Below are positions 34,867 to 44,187 of a DNA stretch of 64,000 nucleotides, piece after piece. The notes under the pieces are model-generated. The model was given only the letters and a program-made list of their open reading frames with translations. It was not told where the DNA came from and searched no databases. A program made the translations under genes and the position numbers. Each line of letters starts with the position of its first letter. Within the stretch, counting starts at the first letter, position 1. This DNA comes from Allobosea sp. Root483D1 (lineage in GTDB: Bacteria; Pseudomonadota; Alphaproteobacteria; Rhizobiales; Beijerinckiaceae): NCBI RefSeq assembly GCF_001429505.1, contig NZ_LMJW01000001.1:870606-934605 (forward strand), written 5' to 3'.

Positions 34867-36446
34867 CACCGTCTCGCATTGAAGCTGCGGAAGCCCGCTT
34901 CGGGCTCGGGCATCGGCCAGTCCTGGTAGAAGGCCCGCAGATAGGGGTGGAGGGCCTTCGCGAGGAGGCGCCGTGCGGTTTCCGCCTCGGTCGGCGGACG
35001 CTGCAGTGACGTCTCGAGTTCGGCGAGCACGGCCTCCTTGTCGATGGAGGTCATCCTGCCGCTGCGAAGCACCGGCCGGCCATCGATCAGCACATCGCGG
35101 ATCATGCCGCACTTGGCTCTCTGGACGAGGGCGGAGACGATGTCGGTGTCGCCGTCGAGATAGGGCCGCGTCAGCAAGGCGCCGTCGACGACGACGATGT
35201 CGGCTGCCCTGCCGAGCTCGAGACGGCCGATCAGCTGGCCGAACCCGGTCGTGGCCGCGCCGTTCTCGGTCGCCATCCTGAAGATCTGGCGCTCGGAGAG
35301 CGGTTCGAAATCATGCCCGGGCGAGCGCTGGAGGTTCCAGGCGACACGCATCTCCTGCAGCATGTCGCGGTCATCGTTGATGCCCGCCTGGTCGATCCCC
35401 AGCGCGACCCTGATACCGGCCTGATGGAACTCCTTCACCGGCGCCACGCCGCTGCGAAGGCGCAGGCCCGAACTGGCATTGTGGCAGACGCAGGTTCCCG
35501 TGCTCGCGAGCAGATCGATGTCGGATTCGGTGCACCAGATGCCGTGGCCGATCGTCATGTTCGGCCCGAGCAGGCCGAGATCGGACAGATGCCGGACCGC
35601 GGTGCCCCCGGTGTCCTTCTGGGCGAAATGCCGCTGATAGGGCGTCTCCAGCAGATGCATGTGGAGGCCGACGCCGTAGCGCTCGGCCAGCTTTCGCTGC
35701 GCGACGAGACTCTCGACCGTGCACCATTGCAGGTTCGCCGGCGCCAGCTGCACGCAGTTCAGTCCGTCTTTGGCCGCGCCGAAGCTGTCATGCAGGGCCT
35801 CGAAATGCGCGGTGAGCTCCCCGATAGAGCTGGGCGATCCGGAGATCATGCCTTCGAGAGGCTCGCGAAGCTCGGAAGGTAGCGACGCCAGAAAAGCCTC
35901 CTGCGCGCCGTAGACGAACCTGTTCCGGTCGCGCCACATGAAGGAGTAGGAGGCGCGCATGCCGATGTCGCGATAGGCGCGCATGATCGCCTCGGGCGCG
36001 GCGAGCCAGCCCTCACGCGGCCCTGTCGGTCCGCCATGGATGTGCTGGACGGTGGTGACGCCCGATTCTACCATCTCGATGGCCGAGTAGAGCGTGTCGA
36101 GATACGGGTCGACCGTCCGCCAGCCGATGAAGCGCGGCAGCCAGAGTTCGAGCGGCAGGAAAGGCGTGCCGTGCTGGAGCGGGGTGAGCCCGGTGTGGTG
36201 ATGGGCGTTCACCAGCCCGGGCATGATGATGTCGCCAGCCGATCCGAAGACCTGCGCGCCGGGATGCGCCAGCGAGAGCTGCTCGAAGGAGCCGAATTCG
36301 GCAATGCGGCCGCCCGAGACCAGCAGCGCGCCGCCTGCATGCAGCTCTGCCCGATCGTCGCTGTCGACACCGCACAGGATGTGCCGCCCACGCACGATCA
36401 CCGGGCTGGCGCGATCCGCCAATTCTCGCGACGGCACCGTCGTCAT
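34866..36446 (-). CDS. Amidohydrolase II, chlorohydrolase/TrzN/8-oxoguanine-deaminase-like
   Basis: 526 residues, longer than the 440-470 usual for the group. Extra length lies in a C-terminal tail after the barrel (from about 450) and a mid-barrel insertion. Ligands are NAHHHTG, GLHMHLLETP, IGHGIWC and LGIDQAGIN, all intact, and FRMATENGAATTGF and LGRAADIVVVD are family-typical. It should be a metal-dependent deaminase or dehalogenase-type hydrolase. ATG 36446 overlaps the ATPase stop (ATGA), with GGAAGGA immediately before it. Confidence 0.85.
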   Translation of the reverse strand: MTTVPSRELADRASPVIVRGRHILCGVDSDDRAELHAGGALLVSGGRIAEFGSFEQLSLAHPGAQVFGSAGDIIMPGLVNAHHHTGLTPLQHGTPFLPLELWLPRFIGWRTVDPYLDTLYSAIEMVESGVTTVQHIHGGPTGPREGWLAAPEAIMRAYRDIGMRASYSFMWRDRNRFVYGAQEAFLASLPSELREPLEGMISGSPSSIGELTAHFEALHDSFGAAKDGLNCVQLAPANLQWCTVESLVAQRKLAERYGVGLHMHLLETPYQRHFAQKDTGGTAVRHLSDLGLLGPNMTIGHGIWCTESDIDLLASTGTCVCHNASSGLRLRSGVAPVKEFHQAGIRVALGIDQAGINDDRDMLQEMRVAWNLQRSPGHDFEPLSERQIFRMATENGAATTGFGQLIGRLELGRAADIVVVDGALLTRPYLDGDTDIVSALVQRAKCGMIRDVLIDGRPVLRSGRMTSIDKEAVLAELETSLQRPPTEAETARRLLAKALHPYLRAFYQDWPMPEPEAGFRSFNARR

Positions 36447-37555
36447 TCCTTCCGAAAGGCGCGGCAGTCCGCGGTTCGCCATCCCACGGTCACCGAAGCG
36501 CCACGGGCGATGCTGACCGGCACCTTCATCGGGTCGCCCTTCGCGATCAGTTCCTGGCCGCCGAGGCTGAAGACGACGCGCGTGGCTTCGCCGAGATAGA
36601 CCAGCCGCTCAACCTCGAGCGTGAAGGCATTTTCCGCCGCCCCGGGAGCAAGGCTGATGCGCTCGGGCCGCAGGCAGAGTACCGCCTGATCGCCGACCGC
36701 GAGCGGGTCGATGGCTGTCGCCGTCACGGCGATGTCCGGGGCCAGGCGAACGGTGACTGCATGCGGCGCGCTCGCGACGACCTCGCCTTCGAGCGTGTTG
36801 TTCTCGCCGATGAAACCCGCCACGAAGGCGTTCGCGGGGCTTTCGTACAGCTCCTCGGGAGGCGCAAGCTGCTGGATCCGGCCCTGATCGAACACCGCGA
36901 TCCTGTCGGACATGGTCAGGGCCTCTTCCTGATCATGCGTCACATAGACCATGGTGACGCCGAGACGCTCATGGATCTGCTTGAGCTCGTACTGCATGCG
37001 CTCGCGCAATTGCTTGTCGAGCGCGCCCAGAGGCTCGTCGAGCAGGATCAGCTCCGGCTCGAAGACGAGCGCGCGCGCCAGCGCGACCCGCTGCTGCTGG
37101 CCGCCGGAGAGCTGGGCCGGCATCCTCGCGCCGAACGGCCCGAGCTTGACCATGTCGAGCGCCGCGGTGACCCGTTGCGCGATCTCGGGCTCGGCCATCT
37201 TCCGCGCGCGAAGCGGATAGGCGACATTGTCGAAGACCGTCATGTGCGGGAAGAGCGCATAGTTCTGGAAGACCATGCCGATGCCCCGCTTGTAGGGCGG
37301 CAGGGCTGTGATCTCGCGTCCCTGCAAGGTGATCCGGCCGCTCGTCGGGGCTTCGAAGCCGGCGAGCATCATCAGGCTCGTGGTCTTTCCCGATCCCGAC
37401 GGCCCCAGCAGCGTCAGGAATTCACCGCGGGCGATGTCGAGGTTGAGGTCCTTCACGACGAGCGACTGCCCATCATAGCTCTTCTGGACCCGCGAGAAGC
37501 GAACCAGCGGCTCGCCGGCCGGCGCGGCGTCGGCCGCCATGGCTTGAATGCTCAT
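36443..37555 (-). CDS. ABC transporter ATP-binding protein, PotA type
   Basis: 370 residues: Walker A GPSGSGKT (about 52), Q-loop [13 protein letters not shown], signature [15 protein letters not shown], Walker [13 protein letters not shown] and the switch His in [10 protein letters not shown], then a TOBE domain from about 285. It energises the PotB/PotC-type permeases upstream in the operon. It lies between amidohydrolase genes with three bases to the one upstream. Confidence 0.95.
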   Translation of the reverse strand: MSIQAMAADAAPAGEPLVRFSRVQKSYDGQSLVVKDLNLDIARGEFLTLLGPSGSGKTTSLMMLAGFEAPTSGRITLQGREITALPPYKRGIGMVFQNYALFPHMTVFDNVAYPLRARKMAEPEIAQRVTAALDMVKLGPFGARMPAQLSGGQQQRVALARALVFEPELILLDEPLGALDKQLRERMQYELKQIHERLGVTMVYVTHDQEEALTMSDRIAVFDQGRIQQLAPPEELYESPANAFVAGFIGENNTLEGEVVASAPHAVTVRLAPDIAVTATAIDPLAVGDQAVLCLRPERISLAPGAAENAFTLEVERLVYLGEATRVVFSLGGQELIAKGDPMKVPVSIARGASVTVGWRTADCRAFRKE

Positions 37556-37558
37556 GAG

Positions 37559-39028
37559 TTACTCCGCCCAGAGGGGCAAGGAAGGGGAGAAGCGCTCGGA
37601 CACGGTCCGGCCGAGGCTGTCGTGCCTGGGATGAGCGTCCCAGACCGCCTGGCTCGATGCAGCGACCTCGGCGAGAATCTCGTCCTCATCCGCGACGAGC
37701 AGGCGCCCGTCTTCGACCAGGACGTTGCCACCGACGATGACGGTGCTGACGCGATCGGGGCCTGCCAGGTGGACCAGCGCCCTGATCGGGTCCGGATTGG
37801 CCCCGAACGAAAGGGATCGGGGATCGACCAGGACGATGTCCGCCTTTGCCCCAGGCGCCAGGCGGCCGAGATCGGGACGGCCCAGCGCCGAAGCTCCGGC
37901 CAGGTTGCTGGCCCGGAAGACATCGGCGGCCGCGCCGGCCTCGAAGTTGCCGTCGGCGAGCTTGTTCATCAGCGATGCCATCCGCATCTCCGCGAACATG
38001 TCGAGCGGGTAGGTGTCGGTTGCGAGCGCGACGTTCACGCCGGCGCGGCGGAAGCGGTCGAAGCTTTCGAGCGCAATGCCGCGGCGCGCAAATGCGACCG
38101 GCGAATGCGCCACGTTCACGCCGGCCGAGCCGAGGATTTCGATGTCGTTCTCGACGGGATAGCCGATGGCGCTGTGGGTGGAGATATAGACGCAGTGCGC
38201 GAGGATCGTCTCGGCGTCGAGAACGCCCTCCTGCGCCAGGCATTGCACCGGCGTCAGGCCGGTCTGGATCATCGTCTCGTAGAATTCGCGGTGCTGTTCC
38301 ACGAAATGCAAGGTGAATGGAACGCCGAGCGATCTGGCGACCGCCTTGGCCTCCCGGCGCAGCTCCGGCGTGGAGAGATAGTACTCGTCGAGCGCAATCA
38401 GCCCGGTGACCAGGCCGTCGGTCGATGCCTGGAGCCGTTCGGCAAACCGGGCAGTCGCCTCAAGCGACTGGAAGCCTGCTTTCGCATCCAGTTCGCTCGA
38501 GACCTTGCCGTCCTCCTCGAGCCAGTAGCGTCCGCCTGTGACGACGGGGCTCCAGACCAGCCGGATGCCGAATTCCCGGGCGGTTTCGAGCATCAGTTCG
38601 CCGTCGCGCGGACCTACCGGGGCGAAGGCGACCACGGTCGTCACGCCGTTGCGCAGCAGCGAGGCGAAGCCGTAGCGCAGCGAGGCCCGTGCATCCTGCG
38701 GGGCGAGGAAGCCGGGGCGGCCGGCGCGGTTCTGCGGCAGGAAGTGCAGGAAGCTCGATCTGACGAATTCCCTGCGCCCGCCATCGACCAGAAGCCGCGG
38801 ACCTTCATGCGCGCCGATATGGGCGTGCGTGCTGATCTGTCCTGGTATCGCGATCAGTCCGCGTGCATCGATCCGGCGCTTGGCCTGGCCCGGGAAGTCC
38901 TTGCCGACCGCGACGATCCGATCGCCGGTGATGGCGATGGCGCCGCCTTCCAGATAGCGATGCTGCTCGCCGTCGAAGGCAATGATCAGGCCTCCGGAGA
39001 TGACGAGGTCGGCGATCTGCTCGGTCAT
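37559..39028 (-). CDS. Amidohydrolase III (chlorohydrolase-like, metal-dependent deaminase family)
   Basis: 489 residues. Metal-site motifs are ISTHAHIGAHEG (His-x-His, about 60), FTLHFVEQH (about 235), LAHCVYIS (about 270) and LATDTYPLD (Asp about 325), and LAPGAKADIVLVDP is the C-terminal family segment. It is clearly distinct from amidohydrolases I, II and IV, so the four are not recent copies. ATG 39028 overlaps the stop of the permease gene (ATGA); the open frame beyond it is a shadow of that permease. Confidence 0.85.
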   Translation of the reverse strand: MTEQIADLVISGGLIIAFDGEQHRYLEGGAIAITGDRIVAVGKDFPGQAKRRIDARGLIAIPGQISTHAHIGAHEGPRLLVDGGRREFVRSSFLHFLPQNRAGRPGFLAPQDARASLRYGFASLLRNGVTTVVAFAPVGPRDGELMLETAREFGIRLVWSPVVTGGRYWLEEDGKVSSELDAKAGFQSLEATARFAERLQASTDGLVTGLIALDEYYLSTPELRREAKAVARSLGVPFTLHFVEQHREFYETMIQTGLTPVQCLAQEGVLDAETILAHCVYISTHSAIGYPVENDIEILGSAGVNVAHSPVAFARRGIALESFDRFRRAGVNVALATDTYPLDMFAEMRMASLMNKLADGNFEAGAAADVFRASNLAGASALGRPDLGRLAPGAKADIVLVDPRSLSFGANPDPIRALVHLAGPDRVSTVIVGGNVLVEDGRLLVADEDEILAEVAASSQAVWDAHPRHDSLGRTVSERFSPSLPLWAE

Positions 39029-39861
39029 TGCTCTGCTCCTACGGGACGCCGCATCCGCTCCGAGCGTGCGCGCAGCCACTCCATCACCAGCATCAGGACG
39101 ACGGACACCATCAGCAGCACGACGGCGGCGGCGGTGATCGTGGGCGAGATGTTCTCGCTCACGCCGCTGAAGATCTGCCGCGGCAAGGTGCGCTGCTGCG
39201 GACTGGTGATGAACAGGGCGATGACGAGCTCGTCGAAGGATGTGACGAAGGCGAAGACGCTGCCCGACGCCACGCCGGGCGCGATCATCGGCAAGGTGAC
39301 GGTCCGGAGCGTGCGCAGCGGCGAGGCGCCCAGGCTCGCCGCGGCCCGGGGAAGGTTCGGATCGAAGCCCTGCAGCGTTGCCGAGACGGTGATCACCACG
39401 AACGGCAAGGCCAGCGCGACATGGGCCAGGATCAGGCCGATATAGGTGCCGACGAGATTGACCGCAGCGAAGAAGTAGAAGGCCGAGACCGCGATGATGA
39501 CGACTGGCACGGCGATCGGCGTGACCAGCAAGGCCATGATGAAGGGCTTGAGCCGGAACCGCGCGCCGTGAAGCCCGAGCGCGGCCATCGTCCCCAGGAC
39601 CGTCGCGACGATCGTCGTCACGATGCCGACGAACAGGCTGTTGAGCAGCGCTCCGGTCCATAGCGGGCTCGTGAAGAACTCCCGATACCATTGCAGCGAC
39701 CAGCCCGGGAGCGGGAACACCAGGAGCTGGCCCGCCGTGAACGACAGCGGAAACACGACGAAGATCGGCGCGACCAGGAAAACGAGGACCGCGTAAGTGA
39801 ACGCGCGCCCCCCGCTAAGAGCGAGCCGTTCAATGAGGGGGGTGGAAGATCCGGATCTCAT
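39025..39861 (-). CDS. ABC transporter permease, PotC type
   Basis: 278 residues with six predicted helices and the EAA loop LPRAAASLGASPLRTLRTV near 185. GSVFAFVTSFDELVIALF is a PotC-type segment. ATG 39861 lies one base after the PotB-type stop. An in-frame upstream extension is only read-through of that gene. Confidence 0.93.
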   Translation of the reverse strand: MRSGSSTPLIERLALSGGRAFTYAVLVFLVAPIFVVFPLSFTAGQLLVFPLPGWSLQWYREFFTSPLWTGALLNSLFVGIVTTIVATVLGTMAALGLHGARFRLKPFIMALLVTPIAVPVVIIAVSAFYFFAAVNLVGTYIGLILAHVALALPFVVITVSATLQGFDPNLPRAAASLGASPLRTLRTVTLPMIAPGVASGSVFAFVTSFDELVIALFITSPQQRTLPRQIFSGVSENISPTITAAAVVLLMVSVVLMLVMEWLRARSERMRRPVGAEQ

Positions 39862-39862
39862 C

Positions 39863-41125
39863 TCAACGCACCCGCAGGCGGTTGAAGCCGACGAGTTTGC
39901 CCAGGGCCAGGTAGATTGCCGCAACGACGATCAGCAGGAAGGCGCCGAGCGCCGAGGCCAGGCCCCAGTTCACCGCCGAATTGGTGAAATACGCGATGAA
40001 ATAGCCGATCATTTGGTCGCCCGGGCCGCCGACGAGCGCCGGAGTGACGTAGAAGCCGACCGAGAGGACGAAGACCAGCGTCCCGCCGGCCGCCACGCCC
40101 GGCAGGGTCAGGGGGAGGTAGACCGTCCGAAAGACGCGCAGCGGCGAGGCGCCGAGCGACGCGGCCGCGCGCAGATGGTTGCCGGAGACCCCCTTCATCA
40201 CGCTGTAGATCGGCAGGATCGCATAGGGGAGCAGGACGTGGACCATGGCGATGATCACGCCCGCCCGGTTGAACACCAGCGGCAAGGGCGAGCTGATGAT
40301 ACCCAGGGCCATCAGCGCCTTGTTCACGAGGCCCTCGTTCTGGAGGAGGATCACCCAGGCGGTGCTGCGCACCAGCAGCGATGTCCAGAACGGCACCAGG
40401 ACGAGCATCAGCATCCAGCTGGCCGCCCGCTTGCCGGCCCTCGCCATCACTGCGGCGACCGGAAAGCCGATCAGCAGGCACAGGGCAGTGACGGTCAGGC
40501 TCACGGACAGGGTTCGTCCGTAGAGATCGATGAAAATGCGCTGCTCCGGCGCGACGCGGCGCAGCTCTCCCTCGGGCGATTTGTGGAGGTCCAGCGCCGT
40601 GAGGAGATAGAAGTCCGTCAGGCGCCCGGACTGCTGGTGAAGCACGCCCCAGAGGGCCGGATCCGCCCATTGCTTGTCGATCGCGATCAGTGCGTCTTTT
40701 GCGGACGCCCCTTCCGCGATCGGCAGGCGCCGCGCCGTCTTGGTGAGAAGGCCACGCGCCCCGGGCAGGGCGTAGTTGAGCCGCCTCCCGATCAGCCCAA
40801 GCGAAGGCTGGCCGCGGATCGCGTTCAGGTCCGCCGCGATCGCGGCGAAAGCCGCTTCATCGGGCTCGCCCTGGCCCGACCAGCTCTGCATGACCTCCGC
40901 GGTGCGCGGCAGGTAGGTCTGGATCTCGGGATTGTCGACGCTCCTGAACATGAAGAGAGCGAGCGGAAGGACGAAGAACAGCGCGGTGAAGATCACGCTC
41001 GGAGCAAGCAGCGCCAGCATCTTGATGAGATGCTTCCGCTCCGAAGCGCTCACCTGGGCGGCGAGGCCCGGGTTCTCGACCGCGACGGAGACCGATCGGG
41101 GTGAAGCGGATGCCATGGCCGTCAT
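39863..41125 (-). CDS. ABC transporter permease, PotB type, with enlarged periplasmic loop
   Basis: 420 residues against roughly 280-300 for ordinary PotB. After TM1 (about 40-60) comes a hydrophilic stretch of roughly 140 residues (YLPRTAEVMQ to RIFIDLYGR) before TM2; the rest is a normal permease with EAA loop LRAAASLGASPLRVFRTV. Similar long-loop permeases occur in this subfamily. The loop may dock the two alternative binding proteins (inference). It overlaps the binding-protein stop by four bases. Confidence 0.92.
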   Translation of the reverse strand: MTAMASASPRSVSVAVENPGLAAQVSASERKHLIKMLALLAPSVIFTALFFVLPLALFMFRSVDNPEIQTYLPRTAEVMQSWSGQGEPDEAAFAAIAADLNAIRGQPSLGLIGRRLNYALPGARGLLTKTARRLPIAEGASAKDALIAIDKQWADPALWGVLHQQSGRLTDFYLLTALDLHKSPEGELRRVAPEQRIFIDLYGRTLSVSLTVTALCLLIGFPVAAVMARAGKRAASWMLMLVLVPFWTSLLVRSTAWVILLQNEGLVNKALMALGIISSPLPLVFNRAGVIIAMVHVLLPYAILPIYSVMKGVSGNHLRAAASLGASPLRVFRTVYLPLTLPGVAAGGTLVFVLSVGFYVTPALVGGPGDQMIGYFIAYFTNSAVNWGLASALGAFLLIVVAAIYLALGKLVGFNRLRVR

Positions 41126-42183
41126 TGCGCGACGAAGGTCGCGAAGCGTTGACGGATGGCGTCGCCGTTATCGAGCCAGAAATTGATGTATTGCTGGCCC
41201 GCCTGCATCATGCCGTTGCGTGATTTCGGATCCGGGAGGCTGGCGCGGCGCGCCTCGCTGAGGAGCGGGCTGGCGTCGGCATTGGCCGGAGGATTGCCTA
41301 GCGCCTCCATGTGCCGGGCCTGTACGGGCGCCGAAAGCTGATAGGCGATCAGGCGGATCGCCGCCTCCTTCCGCGGTGAGCCCTTCATGACACCCAGGAA
41401 GATGAGGGCGTTGGTGTAGCCGGCATCCCAGACGATGCGCAGCTTGCGGTTGTTGGAACTGTTGGCTGCGTTGACACGGCCGAGCCAACCGTAACCCATC
41501 GAGACCTCGCCGGTGAGCAGCAACTGCATCGACTCGTCACCGCTCTTCCACCATTTGATGTGAGGCTTGAGCTCGGCGAGCTTCTTGAAAGCGCGGTCGA
41601 CACCGCCTGGCGCCGTGAGGACCTTGACGACATCGGATGGCGGCACGCCGTCCGCCATGAGCGCGATCTCGAGCGTCTGGTCCGGCTGGTACATCAAAGC
41701 GCGCTTGCCGGGAACCTTGGCGACGTTCCAGAAATCGGCCCAGCTCTTGGGTGCCGCATCACCCTTCAACCTGTCGGAGTCGAAGACGAGAGCGCCTGGG
41801 GAGGCGAGGTAAGGCGCACCGCATTCGCCGAAGCCGCCCACGGCCTCGAACGCCTCGGGCCTGGCGTATTTCGACCAGTCGATCTTTTCGAGGAGACCTT
41901 CTTCGCAGCCGGCGACCTCGTTGATGGGATTGAGGCTCACCGCGTCCCAGACGAGATTGCCCGTCTCGACCTGCGTGCGCAGCCGCGCCAGCTCCTGATT
42001 GAACGTGTCGACCCTGATCTGGACCCCGGTCTCGGCCGTGAAGGGTTCGAAGACCGTTTTCCGCTGGACGTCGCCTGGCTGGCCGCCCTGGGTGACGATC
42101 GTCACCGTTTCGGCGCCGAGCGCTTGCTGCTGTGCGAAGGTGAGGACGATCGCAGTCGCGATCGCAGCATGAACCGGCCGCAT
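41122..42183 (-). CDS. ABC transporter substrate-binding protein, PotD-like (copy 2)
   Basis: 353 residues with a Sec leader (cleavage near GAETV, ~23). It is paralogous to the binding protein encoded just upstream: the same length and an identical block of about 30 residues around VDRAFKKLAELKPHIKWW, but different leader, middle and C-terminal third. The family binds polyamines and other organic cations or amides in the periplasm. It is co-transcribed with PotB/PotC permeases. Confidence 0.92.
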   Translation of the reverse strand: MRPVHAAIATAIVLTFAQQQALGAETVTIVTQGGQPGDVQRKTVFEPFTAETGVQIRVDTFNQELARLRTQVETGNLVWDAVSLNPINEVAGCEEGLLEKIDWSKYARPEAFEAVGGFGECGAPYLASPGALVFDSDRLKGDAAPKSWADFWNVAKVPGKRALMYQPDQTLEIALMADGVPPSDVVKVLTAPGGVDRAFKKLAELKPHIKWWKSGDESMQLLLTGEVSMGYGWLGRVNAANSSNNRKLRIVWDAGYTNALIFLGVMKGSPRKEAAIRLIAYQLSAPVQARHMEALGNPPANADASPLLSEARRASLPDPKSRNGMMQAGQQYINFWLDNGDAIRQRFATFVAQ

Positions 42184-42209
42184 TGGTAGCCTCCCTGGAA
42201 TTGTGAGTG

Positions 42210-43271
42210 CTATTGCGCGGCGAAGGTGATGAAGCGCTGGAGCAGCGCGTCGCCGTTGTTGAGCCAGAAATCGAGATACACCGTCCCGCTCTGCAGCGAG
42301 GCTAGCTTCATGTGCCCGGCGGGCAGCGTGGCGCGCTCCGCTTCGGTCAGGAAGGCGTAGGCCTTCGCGTTCACCGGCGCATAGTCGATGGCGCGTGCGA
42401 AGTTCGCCTGCGGCTCCGGCGACGATGCGAGCTTGATGAAGTCGATCGCCAGATCCCTCTTCTTGGTGCCCTTCATGACCGCGATCATCTGGCTGCCGGA
42501 AACGTGCCCCGCGCCGAACTCGATCTTGAGCTGCCGGTTATTGGCGCGGTTCGCCATCCCGACCCGGCCATTCCAGGCGAAGGTCATGACGACCTCGCCT
42601 GTGAGAATGGCCTGCATGGATTCGTCGCCACTCTTCCACCATTTGATGTGCGGCTTGAGCTCAGCGAGCTTCTTGAAGGCCCGGTCGACGCCTCCTGGCG
42701 CCGAGAGAACCTTCATCACGTCAGCCGGGGGCACGCCGTCCGCCATGAGCGCGACCTCCAGGGTCTGCTCGGCGCGATAGAGGAGGCCCCGCTTGCCGGG
42801 AAACTTCTTCACATCCCAGAAATCGGCCCATGTCTTCGGTGTTTCGCCGCCACCGTAGCGCTTCGAGTCGTAGACAAGGCCGCCAGAGACGAAATTGTTC
42901 GGCAGGCCGCATTGGCCGAAGCCGCCGACATCGGCGTAGTCCTTCGGATCGAGATGTTTCGACCAGTCGATGCGTTCGAGCAGACCCTCGTCGCAGGCCG
43001 TGGCCTCGTTGATCGCCGTGACGCTGACGACGTCCCAGACGAGATTGCCGGTCTCGACCTGAGAGCGAATCTTCGCGAGTTCCTGGCTGAACTGATCGTC
43101 GACGACCGTATGCCCGGTCCTGGCGGTGAACGGCTTGTAGTAGGCCTCACGATAGCCGGCGCCGGCAGCGCCGCCATTGTTGGCGACCGTGATGGAATCC
43201 GCGGACGCGACTTGCGGCGCGATCAGCCCGATCAGCGCCACGCTCAGGCTGAGCAGCTTCCGGTTCGCCAT
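42210..43271 (-). CDS. ABC transporter substrate-binding protein, PotD-like (copy 1)
   Basis: 353 residues with a Sec leader (ANRKLLSLSVALIGLIAP, cleavage after ASA at ~23). ATG 43271 was chosen because GGAGG lies nine bases upstream and the leader begins there. It shares about half its residues with copy 2, including ETGNLVWD, EGLLE(R/K)IDWSK and MADGVPP. First gene of the leftward transport/amidohydrolase operon, facing the GntR control region. Confidence 0.92.
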   Translation of the reverse strand: MANRKLLSLSVALIGLIAPQVASADSITVANNGGAAGAGYREAYYKPFTARTGHTVVDDQFSQELAKIRSQVETGNLVWDVVSVTAINEATACDEGLLERIDWSKHLDPKDYADVGGFGQCGLPNNFVSGGLVYDSKRYGGGETPKTWADFWDVKKFPGKRGLLYRAEQTLEVALMADGVPPADVMKVLSAPGGVDRAFKKLAELKPHIKWWKSGDESMQAILTGEVVMTFAWNGRVGMANRANNRQLKIEFGAGHVSGSQMIAVMKGTKKRDLAIDFIKLASSPEPQANFARAIDYAPVNAKAYAFLTEAERATLPAGHMKLASLQSGTVYLDFWLNNGDALLQRFITFAAQ

Positions 43272-43297
43272 GATGACAACCTCCGTTCCCCGTTGGA

Positions 43298-43317
43298 TTG
43301 GTTGCATATTTGGTTGC
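43298..43317. promoter_or_regulatory. Direct repeat TTGGTTGC x2 near the copy-1 binding-protein start
   Basis: TTGGTTGC at 43298-43305 and 43310-43317, 12 bases apart, about 27 bases upstream of the leftward operon's start codon. The same core forms the arms of the inverted repeat beside the GntR gene, so it is probably one half-site of the GntR operator. Confidence 0.55.
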
Positions 43318-43381
43318 GATTGAGCTCGCACGCTGGTTGTTGGGCATACTTCAATATCCGTTCATGTCGCATGTCAATTGC

Positions 43382-43398
43382 CAATTTCGACGAAATTG
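43382..43398. promoter_or_regulatory. 17-bp perfect palindrome CAATTTCGACGAAATTG
   Basis: Perfect odd palindrome (central A at 43390) in the middle of the 189-base divergent region. A TTGACT -35-like hexamer begins at 43400. It could be an operator of the FCD-type GntR protein or of a second regulator. Confidence 0.55.
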
Positions 43399-43433
43399 CT
43401 TGACTTGAGAGATAGATTTTAGGCAACTGAACT

Positions 43434-43455
43434 CAACCAAATCAGAAATTGGTTG
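43434..43455. promoter_or_regulatory. Inverted repeat CAACCAA-N8-TTGGTTG abutting the GntR start
   Basis: The 7-bp arms are perfect complements. The right arm ends five bases before the GntR ATG (43461), where a repressor would block its own expression. No Shine-Dalgarno sequence fits between arm and start, so the transcript may be leaderless or poorly translated. Confidence 0.55.
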
Positions 43456-43460
43456 CAATT

Positions 43461-44168
43461 ATGACTCGCCAGCGCATCACGAACGAGATTAGATCGGCCC
43501 TGGAAGAGGGCATCGAGGCGATGATGAGCGAGGCGGCAGATCGGACGGAGGCAAGGCTGCCGACGGAACGGGAGCTCGCCGAGCGCTTTCAGGTCAGCCG
43601 GCACGCGATCCGACAGGCCCTGGAACGGCTTGAAGCGAAGGGATCGCTTTGGCGCCATGTCGGGCGCGGCACCTTCCGCGGCCGTCGCAGCGAGGCCGAG
43701 CCGACCACGGCCGACGTCGCGGCCTTCTGCAGTCCCCGGCACATCTACGACGCGCGCCGGATGCTCGAGCCGTCGCTCGCCTCACTCGCGGCCCTGAACG
43801 CCACCCCCGCGCAGATCGCCGAGATCCAGGCGATCTGCCGGCGCTGCGCCGCCGCGCGGAACATGGATGACTACGAGGTCTTCGACGAGGCCTTCCATCG
43901 AGCGATCGCGCAGGCCTGCGGCAACCCGCTCGCGGCGGAGCTGTTCGAGACCGTCAATCAGGCCCGCAAGAAGATCATCTGGGGGGCGATGCGCCGCGCC
44001 GTGCTTCGGCCCGAGCGCCGGGCCTTCTTCAGCGAGCAGCACCGCGAGATCGTGGACGCGATCGCCAAGCGCGATGCGCATGCCGCCTGGCAGGCGGTGA
44101 TGTCCCACATGGAAACGGTCGCGCAGACCTACGAGGCCTTGCGGCCGGGTGAACCGTTCATCGTCTAG
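43461..44168 (+). CDS. GntR family regulator, FadR subfamily (FCD domain)
   Basis: 235 residues: a winged helix (ARLPTERELAERFQVSRHAIRQAL, given in part as ERELAERFQVSRHAIRQAL, about 30-50) and an all-helical FCD effector domain with metal-site residues in FDEAFHRAIAQ and SEQHREIVDAI. The winged helix requires the ATG at 43461. It sits between the two arms of the amidohydrolase system and is the obvious local controller; its effector is probably an organic-acid-like pathway intermediate. Confidence 0.92.
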   Translation: MTRQRITNEIRSALEEGIEAMMSEAADRTEARLPTERELAERFQVSRHAIRQALERLEAKGSLWRHVGRGTFRGRRSEAEPTTADVAAFCSPRHIYDARRMLEPSLASLAALNATPAQIAEIQAICRRCAAARNMDDYEVFDEAFHRAIAQACGNPLAAELFETVNQARKKIIWGAMRRAVLRPERRAFFSEQHREIVDAIAKRDAHAAWQAVMSHMETVAQTYEALRPGEPFIV

Positions 44169-44187
44169 GGTAAAGAGGACTGGAAAA

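Noticed and set aside
36761..39445. 894-residue plus-strand open frame opposite the ATPase and amidohydrolase III genes
   Set aside because: Very long, but it is composed of Arg/Asp/His-rich shadow sequence and crosses two confirmed minus-strand genes.
37559..39691. Possible 710-residue fusion protein ending in amidohydrolase III
   Set aside because: The extra N-terminal part is a shadow of the PotC-type permease; ATG 39028 with an ATGA overlap gives a normal-length enzyme.
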